A stretch of 64,000 bases of DNA from CATQHL01 sp965242895 (GTDB lineage Bacteria > Actinomycetota > Acidimicrobiia > Acidimicrobiales > CATQHL01): the NCBI GenBank assembly GCA_965242895.1, contig OZ251507.1:1860001-1924000 (forward strand), in the 5' to 3' direction. Shown piece after piece: positions 25,957-36,900 of this stretch. The translations under genes and the position numbers were made by a program. Within the stretch, counting starts at the first letter, position 1; each line of letters begins with the position of its first letter. Under the pieces are notes generated by a model that saw only the letters and a program-made list of their open reading frames with translations, did not search any database and was not told the DNA's origin.

Positions 25957-28218
25957 TCAGTTGGAGTCGCTGTTGGGGTAGAGGAATGAGTTTGAATGGG
26001 GTAAGAGGATGGGGGATTCTTTTAGGTAAATGTCGTTTGTGTCGAGGGGCGGGTCGATGCCGGCTGTCCAGCACACGCGTCCTTCTGTGAGGTGTGGGAA
26101 GCATTGGGGGTGCGTGTATTCTTCTAGTCCGTTGGCTGCCCAGTTGAATACTTCTTCTATGAGGTCCCAGCACACGATGCGTCCGTCGGCTAGCAGCCCG
26201 CAGGCGAACGGGATGTTTGTGTATGTGTGTCCGACTGTTGTTTCCGTGAACGGCCCGGGGATGCTGCCTAGGAATTCCCCGTTGGGGTTCCAGCATTCAA
26301 CGCTGCCGTCGGCGCGCAGTCCGCAGATGTGGTTGAGGCCGCCCACGCTCACTTGAGCGAACCTGCTCCCCGACGGGTAGTCTGAGCCGTAGACCTTGTC
26401 TTTTCCGCAGTGGATGATTCCGTCTGTTCGCAGGACGCAGACTTGTCCGCTGTGTCCGACGTCGACGCCTGCGAACTCGTTTCCTCGTTCGGAGCCTTCA
26501 CCAAAGGTTAAAGACTGTTCTCCCCAGCATTCAACCGCTGCGTCGGTTCTTAGTCCGCAGGAGAGGCCGCCGTCGTCTGAGTTGTCCCCTTGGGGTAGGT
26601 GGGCGTCTCCGTCCCAGCCTGCGTCTACTGAGACGAACTCGCCTGCAGGCGGGGACGCTTTCGCGCTCGCACGGTCAAGGCTCCAGCACGCTAACCTGCC
26701 GGTAACGCGGATAGCGCAAGCATGTTCAATGCCCGCGCTTACTTCCTTGAACTCTCCTGCGGGGGTTTCCACGTCCGCTAACGGCGACCCTAGGCTCCCG
26801 CACTCCAACTCTCCAGCGGGATCCGATACATTGCACAAAAGGCTCCCCCCCGCGGCCACCGACCTGGACTTCGAAGCGCTTCCCGGGGTGTAGAGGTCGT
26901 TCCGCTCCCCATTGGGGAGTTCCCACCAGTTCCAGCACCACACTATTTCATCCGCCCCGGCTCCGCACATGATATTCAAACCGGCCGAGACTGATACGAA
27001 GCCTGATGAGGACACCATGTTCATAAACAGTTCGTTCATAGGGTCACCTTCCTCGGGGTCCTCGGGGCAACCGAAAAGGCAATCAGAGCCAGACGGCAAA
27101 TACGAGTAGCGGGGTTCGCCGGAAATAGCGCACACCTCGGGGACAGCCTCCGCGGCCCAGGGAGGGCAGATCCGCTCAAATATTTCCTGATTCGTGCGCT
27201 GCTCGCACTCACCGTTCAATAATCTTTGAACCTCATCGTTTTCTAAGAGTGCGAACAACTCTACATATTCTTCGTGGTTTTCTCTGCTTAATTCTATCTC
27301 CAGAACCTCCGGCCAGACCCGCCGGACATCCTCCCCAGTCATTCCCGCCAGATCCCGATGAGCAGAGACTTCAGCAAGCGTAGGTCTAGCACGATAAACC
27401 CCTAATTCGAGCAGCCTGTCGAAATAATCGTAGAACCTTTCCGCTAAAGGCTTCAACAACGGAGGCAGACCTTCAGAGAAAACAACATCCCTAACCCCAG
27501 GAGCAGTAGCCTGCAGCAAAAACCGTCTCAGCGAGCCGTTATAATCAGTAAGACCAGTCTCCCACTCCAACTCCAACCCGCGATCAGCAGCCTCTCTCTC
27601 GATAATCCACAAACTCAAATTATCAACATACCAATCCAAAGCAAGAGCAGACGCCCCCCAAAACAGCACCACAACCTCAGCAGGCATAACCTCACGCAAA
27701 CGTAAAACCGCCCAACAAAACGCCCCAATAGGCGTAGAAACATCATTAGCATCAATACCCCAAGGATCATCACCCAAATTAACCCTCCGGACAAACGCCA
27801 AAGCCCGCAACTCGTCATCAGACCAATCCTTCAGCTCAGCCCACTCTCCCGCAAAAGCTTCAAACCGCGACCTCGGCTCAGCTCGCGAACCCTCCGCTCC
27901 CGCGCTCGCAACCTCAAACGCGCTCCCCCACACAGCGCTCCCCGACCCAAACCACTCCTCCAACTCCTCCCCGCTGAACCGCCCCTCCATGCTCTCCAAC
28001 TCCTCACCGGTGAACACTTCCCGCAAACCCTCTAACTACTCACCGGTGAAGACGTCCCCCAAAACGCCAGACGGCGCCGACGCACCAGAAGCAGCACCAG
28101 GCGACCCGCCGCTGCCCCCCTCTTCGGAAGCGGGTGAACAAGCAGACACCAGCAGGACCGAAACGAGCACTACCACCAGCACACGGCGGCAGCACCCAGC
28201 TATTTTTCTGGAAAACAT
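25957..28218 (-). pseudogene. RCC1-repeat lipoprotein copy interrupted by an in-frame TAG
   Basis: Read from the ATG at 28218 this is a normal family member: MFSRKIAGCCRRVLVVVLVS, lipobox LVSAC, a Ser/Gly linker, then GVLGDVFTGE. A TAG (28036-28038) follows where siblings have GAG, and the same frame resumes LEGLREVFTGEEL and stays open for 690 codons. That part holds the unknown domain (DVSTPIGAFCW, LRRFLLQATAPG) and the RCC1-like repeats. Without readthrough the cell makes only a ~60-residue secreted stub, and the rest lacks an export signal. The repeats themselves are intact, so inactivation is recent or the copy serves as a silent sequence donor. It is the last copy downstream of the first giant gene. 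Confidence 0.72.
28036..28038 (-). other. In-frame TAG replacing a conserved Glu codon
   Basis: Minus strand GGT GAG TAG TTA GAG; siblings encode GEELEG at this place, so a single G-to-T change explains it. Confidence 0.8.
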
Positions 28219-28270
28219 GATCTGACCTTCTTTCTTAATCATAATCTGACCTCTCATACTACTCGACTAC

Positions 28271-28490
28271 CTAGTTTCCGAGCCGCACAGTGGGATCCAC
28301 GGGGTCGAAACGCCAACGCGAATACTCATAGAAATATCCCGCCCCCGCGGTCGAAGAGGCCGCCGACTTGCTAGGAGAGAAGGCTCGGCCTTCAGCACGT
28401 GGAATCACTGCTTCATATTATTTTGCTTGTTCGGCATATGTTCAGCATATGAATGTTATCTTACCCGCAGTACTGATGAACGATCCGCCG
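28271..28490 (-). pseudogene. Remnant of the giant gene's 3' end (ricin-like tail)
   Basis: The minus strand ends in RWRFDPVDPTVRLGN and TAG, the C-terminus of the giant FN3 proteins, and upstream SAASSTAGAGYFYE matches the giant's APGAGYFYIIPA region. The part between is deleted in frame. Further upstream the DNA still resembles the ricin domain of the giants (around the HVLQ-SAPFSPSES segment) but with indels. The copy sits directly before an RCC1-lipoprotein gene, exactly where an intact giant would end. Confidence 0.7.
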
Positions 28491-28603
28491 CCAGTTGTCG
28501 CCGCTTCCGCCTAAGTCGTCAAACTTATTTATATTGAACTGAGTCATTTACGTTCCCCGCATCTCCGGGCGTCAGCCAGGCTTCTAGACAGCGCGGCGCT
28601 AGC

Positions 28604-30889
28604 TCAGTTGGAGCCGCTGCCAGGGTAGAGAGCGGAACCCGAATGCGGCAGGAGGATGGGGGATTCCAGCACGAAGACGTCGTCTACTGGCCGGGGCGGG
28701 TCTGCGCCGTCTGTCCAGCACACGTGCCCCTCATTAAAATCGGGGAAGCATTGGGGGTGCTTGTAGTCTTCGAGCCCTTCGGCGGCCCAGTTGAATACTT
28801 CCTTCACGAGGTCCCAGCACAAGATGCGCCTGTCTTCTAATAATCCACAGGCGTAGGGGGCTTCTGCGTAGGTGTATCCGACTTCTAGTTCGGTGAAAGG
28901 CCCTGGGATGCTGCCTAGGAACTCGCCGCTGGCTTTCCAGCATTCAACCGCGCCGTTTGAGCGTAACCCGCAAACATGGTTGAGGCCGCCCACGTTCACT
29001 TGAGTGAACCCGTTCCCCGGGGGGTAGTCGGATCCGTAGACCCGGTCTTCTCCGCAGTGGATGACCCCATCTGTTCGCAAAACGCAGATCCGTCCGCTGT
29101 GCCCGACGCTAACATCCGCGAACTCATCGCCCCGCTCGGAGCCCTTCCCGAAGACTAGACTCTGTTCACCCCAGCATTCGACCGCGGCGTCGATCCTTAG
29201 TCCGCAGGAGAGACCGCCATCGTCTAGCGGTTTTCCTTTGGGTTTGTGGATGTCCCCGTCCCAGCCCGTGTCCACTGAGACGAACTCCCCAGCAGGCGGG
29301 GGGACGGAGGGGGCGTTTGTGTTCTCAGGGTCGATCCTCCAGCATGTTAATCTGCCGGTGACGCGGACGGCGCAAGCGTGCTCAATGCCCACGCTGACCT
29401 GCCTGAATTCCCCCACGGGGAGTTTCAAATCCCCCATAGGCTTCCTCGGACGCCAACATTTCAACATTCCCTCGTCGAGGATAATCGCGCACCCGAAACC
29501 CGAATCTTCTTCAATCAACAAGAAATCTCGTACGACGCCCCCACGGAATCCGGAATCGCGTTCGGGTGAATCACCGTTGACTTTCTCATCATGAAGCAGG
29601 CTCCACCAGTTCCAGCACCACACGATGCCGCTCGGCCTAGCGCCGCACGCGTAATCCAAGCCGGCTGATACTGACAGGAAACCTTCAAACGGTTCAGAAA
29701 GAGTTTCCTCCGCAGGAAATCCGAATAACTCAGAAGTTTTTCTTGAATCTTCCTCACGCTCCGCGCCCACTAAGCACCCGCCGAAGATGCAATCCGACTG
29801 GGATTCCAAGTACCTAGGAAAGTAGTCTGGAACAGTACATGACAGGGCGAATATAGGATCTGATAGGGCTTCCCTGACCCAAGGCGGGCAGGCCCGCTCA
29901 ACTCTTTCCCGATACGTGTGCTGCCTGCACTCCGAGTTCAGCAGACCCCGAACCTCGTCCTCTTCTAAGCGTTGGAACAATTCAACATATTCATCATACT
30001 CGCCTAGATCCAATTCTAGCTCAAGGATTTCCGGCCAGACTCGCCGGACATCCTCCGCTGTCATCCCAGTTAGATCGGGATGACTGGAAATCTCCTCAAT
30101 CTTCGGCCGAACACGATAAACCTCCAACCCCAGCAACCTCTCAAAAAAATCGTACAAACTCTCCGCTGCCGGCCGGAGAGCCGCCGGCAAGCCCCCAGAA
30201 AAAATAACATCCTTGAGTTTATCAGAAGTTGCTTGCAGCAAGAACCTCCGCAGGGAACGATTATCAGTAGAACCAGTCTCCCACCATAACTCCACTCCAC
30301 GATTAACTGCCTCCCTTTCCAGTAACCATACCCTCAAATTATCGTACAACCAAAAATTAAAGTCAGGGGAACCCCCAGACAAAACCACGTCCCCTTGAAA
30401 AGGCATAACCGAGCGCAAACGCAAAACCACCCAACAAAACGCTCCCGTAGGCGTAGAAACATCATTCACATCAATACCCAAAGAATCACGCCCCAAAATA
30501 TTCCTATCAAGAAACGCCGAAGCCTGCACCTCATCATCAGAATAACCATCCCAAAAACCCGCGAACAAACCAGCAAACTCCAGAACAGCCGAATTCACAG
30601 CACTTCCCGATCCCAACAAGCCCTCCAACTCCTCCCCACTATACTGCCCCGCTAGGCCCTCCAACTCCTCCCCAGTAAACACGTCCCCCAAAACGCTTCC
30701 CTCAGAATCAGGTGAAGACGACGGAGGAACCGACGACGCCGGAACCTCCGTGCCAGCACCAGGCGGCGCGGCGCCGCCATCTATCCCTTCTTCTTCAGAA
30801 GCGGGTGAACAAGCAGACACCAACAAGACCGAAACGAGCACTACCACCAGCACACGGCGGCAGCACCCAGCTATTCTCCTGGAAAACAT
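28604..30889 (-). CDS. RCC1-repeat lipoprotein (one seven-blade set) after giant 1
   Basis: A 761-residue lipoprotein with signal MFSRRIAGCCRRVLVVVLVS and lipobox LVSAC. After a disordered linker comes a short repeated module VFTGEELEGLAGQYSGEELE, then an unknown ~230-residue domain (DVSTPTGAFCWVVLRL ... LRRFLLQATSDKLK ... MTAEDVRRVWPEILELEL), then exactly seven RCC1-like repeats (CGARPSGIVWCW to CGLLEDRRILCW), enough for one closed propeller. Paired Cys suggest disulfides outside the membrane. The ATG lies 34 bases after the stop of the first giant FN3 gene, with GAAGA-type ribosome site between, so they are an operon. Likely a surface-displayed binding protein; ligand unknown. Confidence 0.75.
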   Translation of the reverse strand: MFSRRIAGCCRRVLVVVLVSVLLVSACSPASEEEGIDGGAAPPGAGTEVPASSVPPSSSPDSEGSVLGDVFTGEELEGLAGQYSGEELEGLLGSGSAVNSAVLEFAGLFAGFWDGYSDDEVQASAFLDRNILGRDSLGIDVNDVSTPTGAFCWVVLRLRSVMPFQGDVVLSGGSPDFNFWLYDNLRVWLLEREAVNRGVELWWETGSTDNRSLRRFLLQATSDKLKDVIFSGGLPAALRPAAESLYDFFERLLGLEVYRVRPKIEEISSHPDLTGMTAEDVRRVWPEILELELDLGEYDEYVELFQRLEEDEVRGLLNSECRQHTYRERVERACPPWVREALSDPIFALSCTVPDYFPRYLESQSDCIFGGCLVGAEREEDSRKTSELFGFPAEETLSEPFEGFLSVSAGLDYACGARPSGIVWCWNWWSLLHDEKVNGDSPERDSGFRGGVVRDFLLIEEDSGFGCAIILDEGMLKCWRPRKPMGDLKLPVGEFRQVSVGIEHACAVRVTGRLTCWRIDPENTNAPSVPPPAGEFVSVDTGWDGDIHKPKGKPLDDGGLSCGLRIDAAVECWGEQSLVFGKGSERGDEFADVSVGHSGRICVLRTDGVIHCGEDRVYGSDYPPGNGFTQVNVGGLNHVCGLRSNGAVECWKASGEFLGSIPGPFTELEVGYTYAEAPYACGLLEDRRILCWDLVKEVFNWAAEGLEDYKHPQCFPDFNEGHVCWTDGADPPRPVDDVFVLESPILLPHSGSALYPGSGSN

Positions 30890-30923
30890 AATCTTATCTT
30901 CTTTCTCAATACTATTCGACTAC

Positions 30924-33900
30924 CTAGTTCCCTAGCTGCACTCTAGGATCTACGGGCTCGAAACGCCAATGAGAATACTCGCCGCAAGCCGAATTATTCT
31001 CGATGAGAACTCCGTTCGCGGCTGTTGCTTCAGGCGACGCTCCAACCACTGGGCGCCAGCACCCGACGCCTAACGAATCTTTGCCTAACAAATCTCTGAT
31101 CCTGTACTCATCTAGGCCGATCGGGGAAAGGCGGAACACCCGTGACTTATCACGAGCGCCGCCGACCATGCAATCCCCCCGGCGGACTTCCCTGTTAGAA
31201 ACACCACCCACGTACAAGCACCGCCTGCCCTCGACCTCGTCATCATTCTTATCCAAAGTCAACTTCCAAGAATTCTGATTACCCGAGATGATATTCGCGG
31301 GTATAACATAAAAAGAACCCAACGAAGACTTCAAATTAGGGAGAGGCTCAGCCTGCAACACGTGAAACCACTGCCTCTGATCATTAGGCATATGACTGCT
31401 GTCATAGCCGCAGCGCTCCTGAACAATCCGCACATCAACCGTAGACCCCGCCGGAACCGTTACACACTTACCCGTCTTCGAATTACGCAGCAAAACCACA
31501 CCAATCTCAGGAGACGTTTTAGATAGTCCAATTAAATCACGATTTGCTATAATGTCAGTGAGAACGTCGGCAATAATTAATCGGCACAACCAGCTATGAG
31601 GGGGTTTCAGTTTCCAGCAATAAGAAATCCACAGCTCCTTCAACACCTGATCGCAACCATTGCCTAGACCTTCCAAAACTGTTTGATGCAATCCGCTGCG
31701 AATCAAATCATAGCAATAGTCATGAGACTGACAAGCCGCCAAAGCACCAGACCTTAGTTTGTACTCACCGTCTTTCCACTCGGCAAGTAAATTCATAACA
31801 TATTCAATCGCTAGCGTTGCACCTACTAGTGTTAGCGCAAAACGCTGTAGCAAATTCTTTGCGGCAGACATGACCTTCGTATAAAATGTTGCACCTGCTG
31901 AAGCTCCAAAAAACGTGTTATACGTTTCAATAATGTCGCTGATAAGAGTGCAGTCCGCTGAGCCTCTTACAACAACTCGCTGGTGTTTGTCTTTGAGATC
32001 AATTTCGTTAGCCCATTCGGGATAGTAGTAGTCGGTAGTACTATCGTATTCGCGTCTCCTTTCTCCTAGGGCTAGGAAGAGGCCTGTTGGGGGGCACATA
32101 GGAGTCTTGTCGACCGTTTTGTCGCGGCCGTCGAGGTCGGTGTTAATGTAGGTGTCAGCGTTGGCCATGGCGCTGAATTCGCTTGCTTCGTCGCATTTGA
32201 GGGGGGTGTAGGTGATGTCGTTGGCGGCCGGGGTCGTGGTCTTTTCGAATTTGCAGTAACCTGAGGCGTCGCGGGCTAGTCGGAGGTCTTCGTCGCTTTG
32301 GCAGGTCTCGTCGGTTGGGCGGCATCCCCCTCGGCTGGCTTGGTATTCTTCCCCAACCCCGCACATCGGAATGCATCTTCCCCCTTTGACGCGTTGAAAG
32401 CCCTCTGGGCACTTCTTCGGCTGGCAACCCTCATAATCATTTATACTGTCGTTGAGGTGATGCTGCCCCTCGGGGCAGGGCATGCCCGTGATGCTGCTAG
32501 CCGCGCCGTCGCCGGCTGCGTTGCGGGCTGAGATTGTTATGGTGTATTCAACGTTGTTCTTCAGCGACGACAACGTCGCCACCCATTCGAGGGTAAGGAC
32601 CGGCGGTATTCCCTGCCGTTTAGCGTTGTAGTGAACGATGAGAGTTGAGGGAACACTGCTGCTAGTGGTTTCTTTCCATGTAACGATGAAATGCGTTATA
32701 GACGCTCCCCCGTCGTCTATCAACGCTTCTCCGTTACGTATACGCAATGGGGACGCCCAGGTTACTTCCAGCGCCCCGGGTTGGGAGGCCGCATGCAACG
32801 CTGTGGGCTCCCCGGGGAGGTCGCAGTGATGCGCCTTGTTGGAGTTTGCTATCAGGCAGGGAGTGCCGGCGGCGTGCGCGGCGTGTCCTTCCCCTTCTGG
32901 GTTCACGGCGGATATTTTGAACTCGTACTGTTTATCGTTAGTGAGGCCCGTCAAGACCGTGTTCCAGCTAAGCGGGAACGGGGGGATGCCTTCAAGGTTG
33001 GATGGTGTCGCGTTTGTTACTTCCTTGCTGTTCCATCCGCTTTGGGGACTGTCCGCTAAGCGCCACTTTATGATGTATTTGGTGATGGCCGCTCCCCCGT
33101 TGTTCGCGGGTGGCTGCCAAAGGAGCCCCACTTCCCCGGTGGCAGACCCGCTGAGCGTCCAAACCTGTGAAGGCGCCCCCGGGGGATTCACGCTTAGACA
33201 CGATCCGCGCTCTGCTACATAAGTCAATCCTTGCGGGCATGGGACTAGGCTGGCTGACGCCCAGGGGCTGCTGCCGGTGGTGTTCACCGCTGCTACCCGC
33301 ACGTCGTAGGGGGCAGTGTTCTCCAAGCCGGTGATGATGTACTGCTGTCCCGCGCGGTAAGGGGATGTGATAACAGAGATAATGCTCCCCAGGGTGGCTG
33401 AGGGAACGCGTTCGGTCCGCCACTCATCCGCGGTGGCGGTCTTGCGCCAGTTTATTTCGTATTCTTCCACGGGCGCCCCGCCGGAGGAGGAGGGGGCGAG
33501 GGGCGCCCAGATGATGCTAATGCTCCCATCACCGGCGGATGCGGTTAATTGGGGGGCGTTCGGCGGGGCGGCGCAGCGGCGGAGGCTGGGGGAGTACGAC
33601 TTGCCCGCCTCGCAGCGGGTGACAGCAGCGGAGATGTGTTCGGAGGCGCTGCCGGCGGTTAGAGCGCGGGACTGCTCACCCCATAGGTAGTAGCGGGAAC
33701 GCTTCTTTATGCTACGGTGATCGTTACCATCATAGTCGCTTACATTAGTGCTGGAATAATCATAAGTAGCGGTGTCAGGGTCGGGGAACAGTGCGGCTAC
33801 TCTGAACTCGACTTGCTTACCGGCGGCGCTGGCGGCAGCGCTGCGGGTTGCTGTTAACTGATGGACGAAGTCGTGGTTACCAGCTAAGCTCCAGGTGAGT

Positions 33901-36900
33901 AGGTGTCTGTCCCCGACGGGGGTGATCATCCAGTAAACATGATCTGAACGGCTGTCGTATACGGTGGCTGTGTTCCACCTAGTTGAGCCTTCTGGTCTCC
34001 ACTGGAACTTGAACCCTATGATCGGATCTGGGGGGAGGCTGGAGGGCAGCCAGTAGGACCATGACACGTACCACGGCCAGTAATGGTCGCGTTCAACGCC
34101 AGTGGGCTTGGTGCGCTTCTGCCCGCTGTCGAAAATATTAACAGTAAGACTCCCAGGCGCCCCCCCAGACGCCACACAACTACTGCTGCTGCTTGACTGA
34201 GCGGTTTTCCCCTCGGGGCACGGCGTGGCGGAGACTGCCGTGTAGCGGCTGGAGCCGGCGGCGTTGCGGGCGGCTACTTGGAACTCATAGGATCGTCCGT
34301 TCACCAAGCCTTCTATCTCCTCAACCCAAGAACGATACAGACGAGCCCACTCATAGTACATCAGACTGGTATGGTCGTAGGCGTATCTTGTTTGAACAGA
34401 GTCCTCCCAATCCACCGTCGTTCGCGACCACGCCGCGGTTGATCTTGCTTCCCGCCACCTCAGCGTGAACCCCGAGATGCTGCTAGGAGACTCCAGAGTG
34501 TCCTCCCAGACTACAGCCACCCTAGAATCCCCCGCCGCTGCTCTGAGCGCAGCAGGCGCCGGCGGGACACCCACACAACGCCCGAGAAAACCATCGAACT
34601 CCTCCCCCGCCGCGGCGCACACCCGCGCAACCACCGCAGAAGTCGTCGAAGTCGTAGTCGTAGTCGTTGTAGAAACAGTCGGCGGCGGCAGAAAAGCAGC
34701 CGCAGTCGTCGTGGTAGTAGTGGTCGTAGTGGTGGTGGGGGTGGTGGGGGTGGTGGGTGCGGCGGCGCAGAATAGAAAACCCTTGGGCTGCCGGCCGCGG
34801 CGTAATTCCCATTCCCCTGTGTAAGGTGGGATGCCTACTTCAGCGGTGGTTCTTGTCTGCCTCTTCCAGTGATTATAATCGAAGACAGTTCTAGTAGACC
34901 GAGCGCACGGGGCGGCTGTAGCGGATATGTAACTGCTCGACCCCGCGGAGTTAGAAGCGGCTATTTCCACTTCGTAGTCAGCGCCGTTGCCCAAATCTGT
35001 CAGCAGAGCCCATCTAGGAAGCCAATGCTCCGACCAGCGGAGGTTCCAGTGACTGCCGGAAGAACACTCAGAGACCCTTGGTGAGGAATATGCACAGCTG
35101 AACCCGCGCGGACCGCCGGAGATGTCATGGTCAAGAAGCGGTTTAGGGAACGCTTCTGTAGCATCATTCCATTCAACTGACCCCGCGCGCCTCCAGCGCA
35201 GCGGATACGCGGTGATTGTTGAACCTCCGTCGGAGGCGGGCTTCCCCCAAAGGGCCAGCAAGTAACCGTTCCCTCGCCAAACCTCCACGTCCGCCGGCGC
35301 GTCGGGGGCAGTCACAGCCGCGCAAGCATTCGAGGATGGTGAATATGCTGACCCTGCGGCGCAAGGCGCCCCCAGGGTTGAACTGCTCCACGCGCTTTGC
35401 CCAGCCGCGTTCGCCGCAGCTAACTGAACCTCATACACCGACCCGTTAACCAATCCCCCAAGAGTGTGCTCCCATTGGGGGGCAACCAGAATACCAGTAG
35501 ACTCAATCCTGCTTAGAGCAAGAGAACCATCAGAACGCGGCACCACCACCGGCGAAGACCACGTCCCCGCCCCGGACCCCGCATCGGAGAGCCTCCACCG
35601 CAGTTTGTACGATTCCACTAAAGGAGCATGCAAAGGAACATTCAAGAATCCTGACTCCCAGCGCACTTTCAAAACCCCGCTGCCGGAAACCACCCTATCA
35701 ATACTAGGAACATTAGGCGTAAGCACGCAACGCGCCAACACTGATGAACGAACACTCCCCCCAGGGCACGCCGGCAACGTAGTCGACGTCGTGCTAGTCG
35801 AAGACGATGACGGAGAATCCTCTGCACCCGACGCGCCCCCAGCGCCCGACGCTCCCCCCGCCCCCGGCTCTTGAGCAGTAGCCGTAGTCGTAGTCGTGGT
35901 AGAAGTGGTGGTGGTCGTGGTGCTGGTGGTGGTGGGGGTTTGACAGCCCGCGGGTGTAGCCCGCAGCCCGGCGGCGCAGGGGAGAGTGGTTATTCGGTTG
36001 TCGTAACTACGTCCGGCTTCGTTCTCAGCAGACACGCCCACGCGGTAAAAAGTGCCGTTAGTTAACCCCGTGAGCGTGTAAACATACACTGGCTCTGTGA
36101 GCACAGTCACTGGGATTGATTTCACCTGCGCTAGAGGGAGTTCCCGGATCGTCCACCCCTCGGCGCCTTCGGCTCTCCAATGAATATTATAACCAACCAG
36201 GGGCGCATCCCCGTCCGAAGTGGGTTCCAACCAGTACAAGGTCACCGCCCCGTCCCCGGACAACGCGGAAACGCTCCGCGGGTACGACGGTTTAGCTATG
36301 CAGCGCCCTAACGCCACCGAATAAGTTTTCGTAGGCACACAATATGGCAAGGGCGCGGCAGTCGTCCTCGCAGGCGCCGCAGGCAGAGTTGCTAGCGTGG
36401 GGTGTGAGTTGACTGTAATATAGTCAACGAACCCTCTGGGGAAACCAGCCTCGGTGAAACGCTGCCACGCAGCCGAGAAAACACTCGCGAAACCAGCCGT
36501 ACCTCCTGCTGGAGTGTCGGCGGCGTCGGCGGGCGCCCCGCCGGCGCCGCCTGTGAAACCAGCAGTTGGTGTTCCCGCTGCGGGGAAGAAGAAGCACTGC
36601 ACCCGCCGCCCCCCGAGAGGGGGGGAGACATCCAGGGTGACCTGGCGGCAACGCGAAACCGCAGAAACCTCAGTCTCGTCCGCCTTGCGGGCAGTGAACT
36701 GGAACTGCTTACCTCCGAAAAGCCTCACAGCGTCCGTACACGAACTCACCACCGAGGAGTCCACGTAGAACGATAACTCCACCCAGTGGCCGTGAAGTTC
36801 CGAAACGGAAGAAGACGCGCCAGCGGAGTCCAGCCAGGAGCACACAGAAATCCCAGGGTCGCCGGATATATCACTCCTTGTCGCAGAGAACGGCTCCACC

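Noticed and set aside
34660..34760. Repetitive GTCGTAGTCGTGG tracts, considered as CRISPR-like or satellite DNA
   Set aside because: They are Thr-codon runs (ACG/ACC/ACT) of interdomain linkers in the giants, without spacers.
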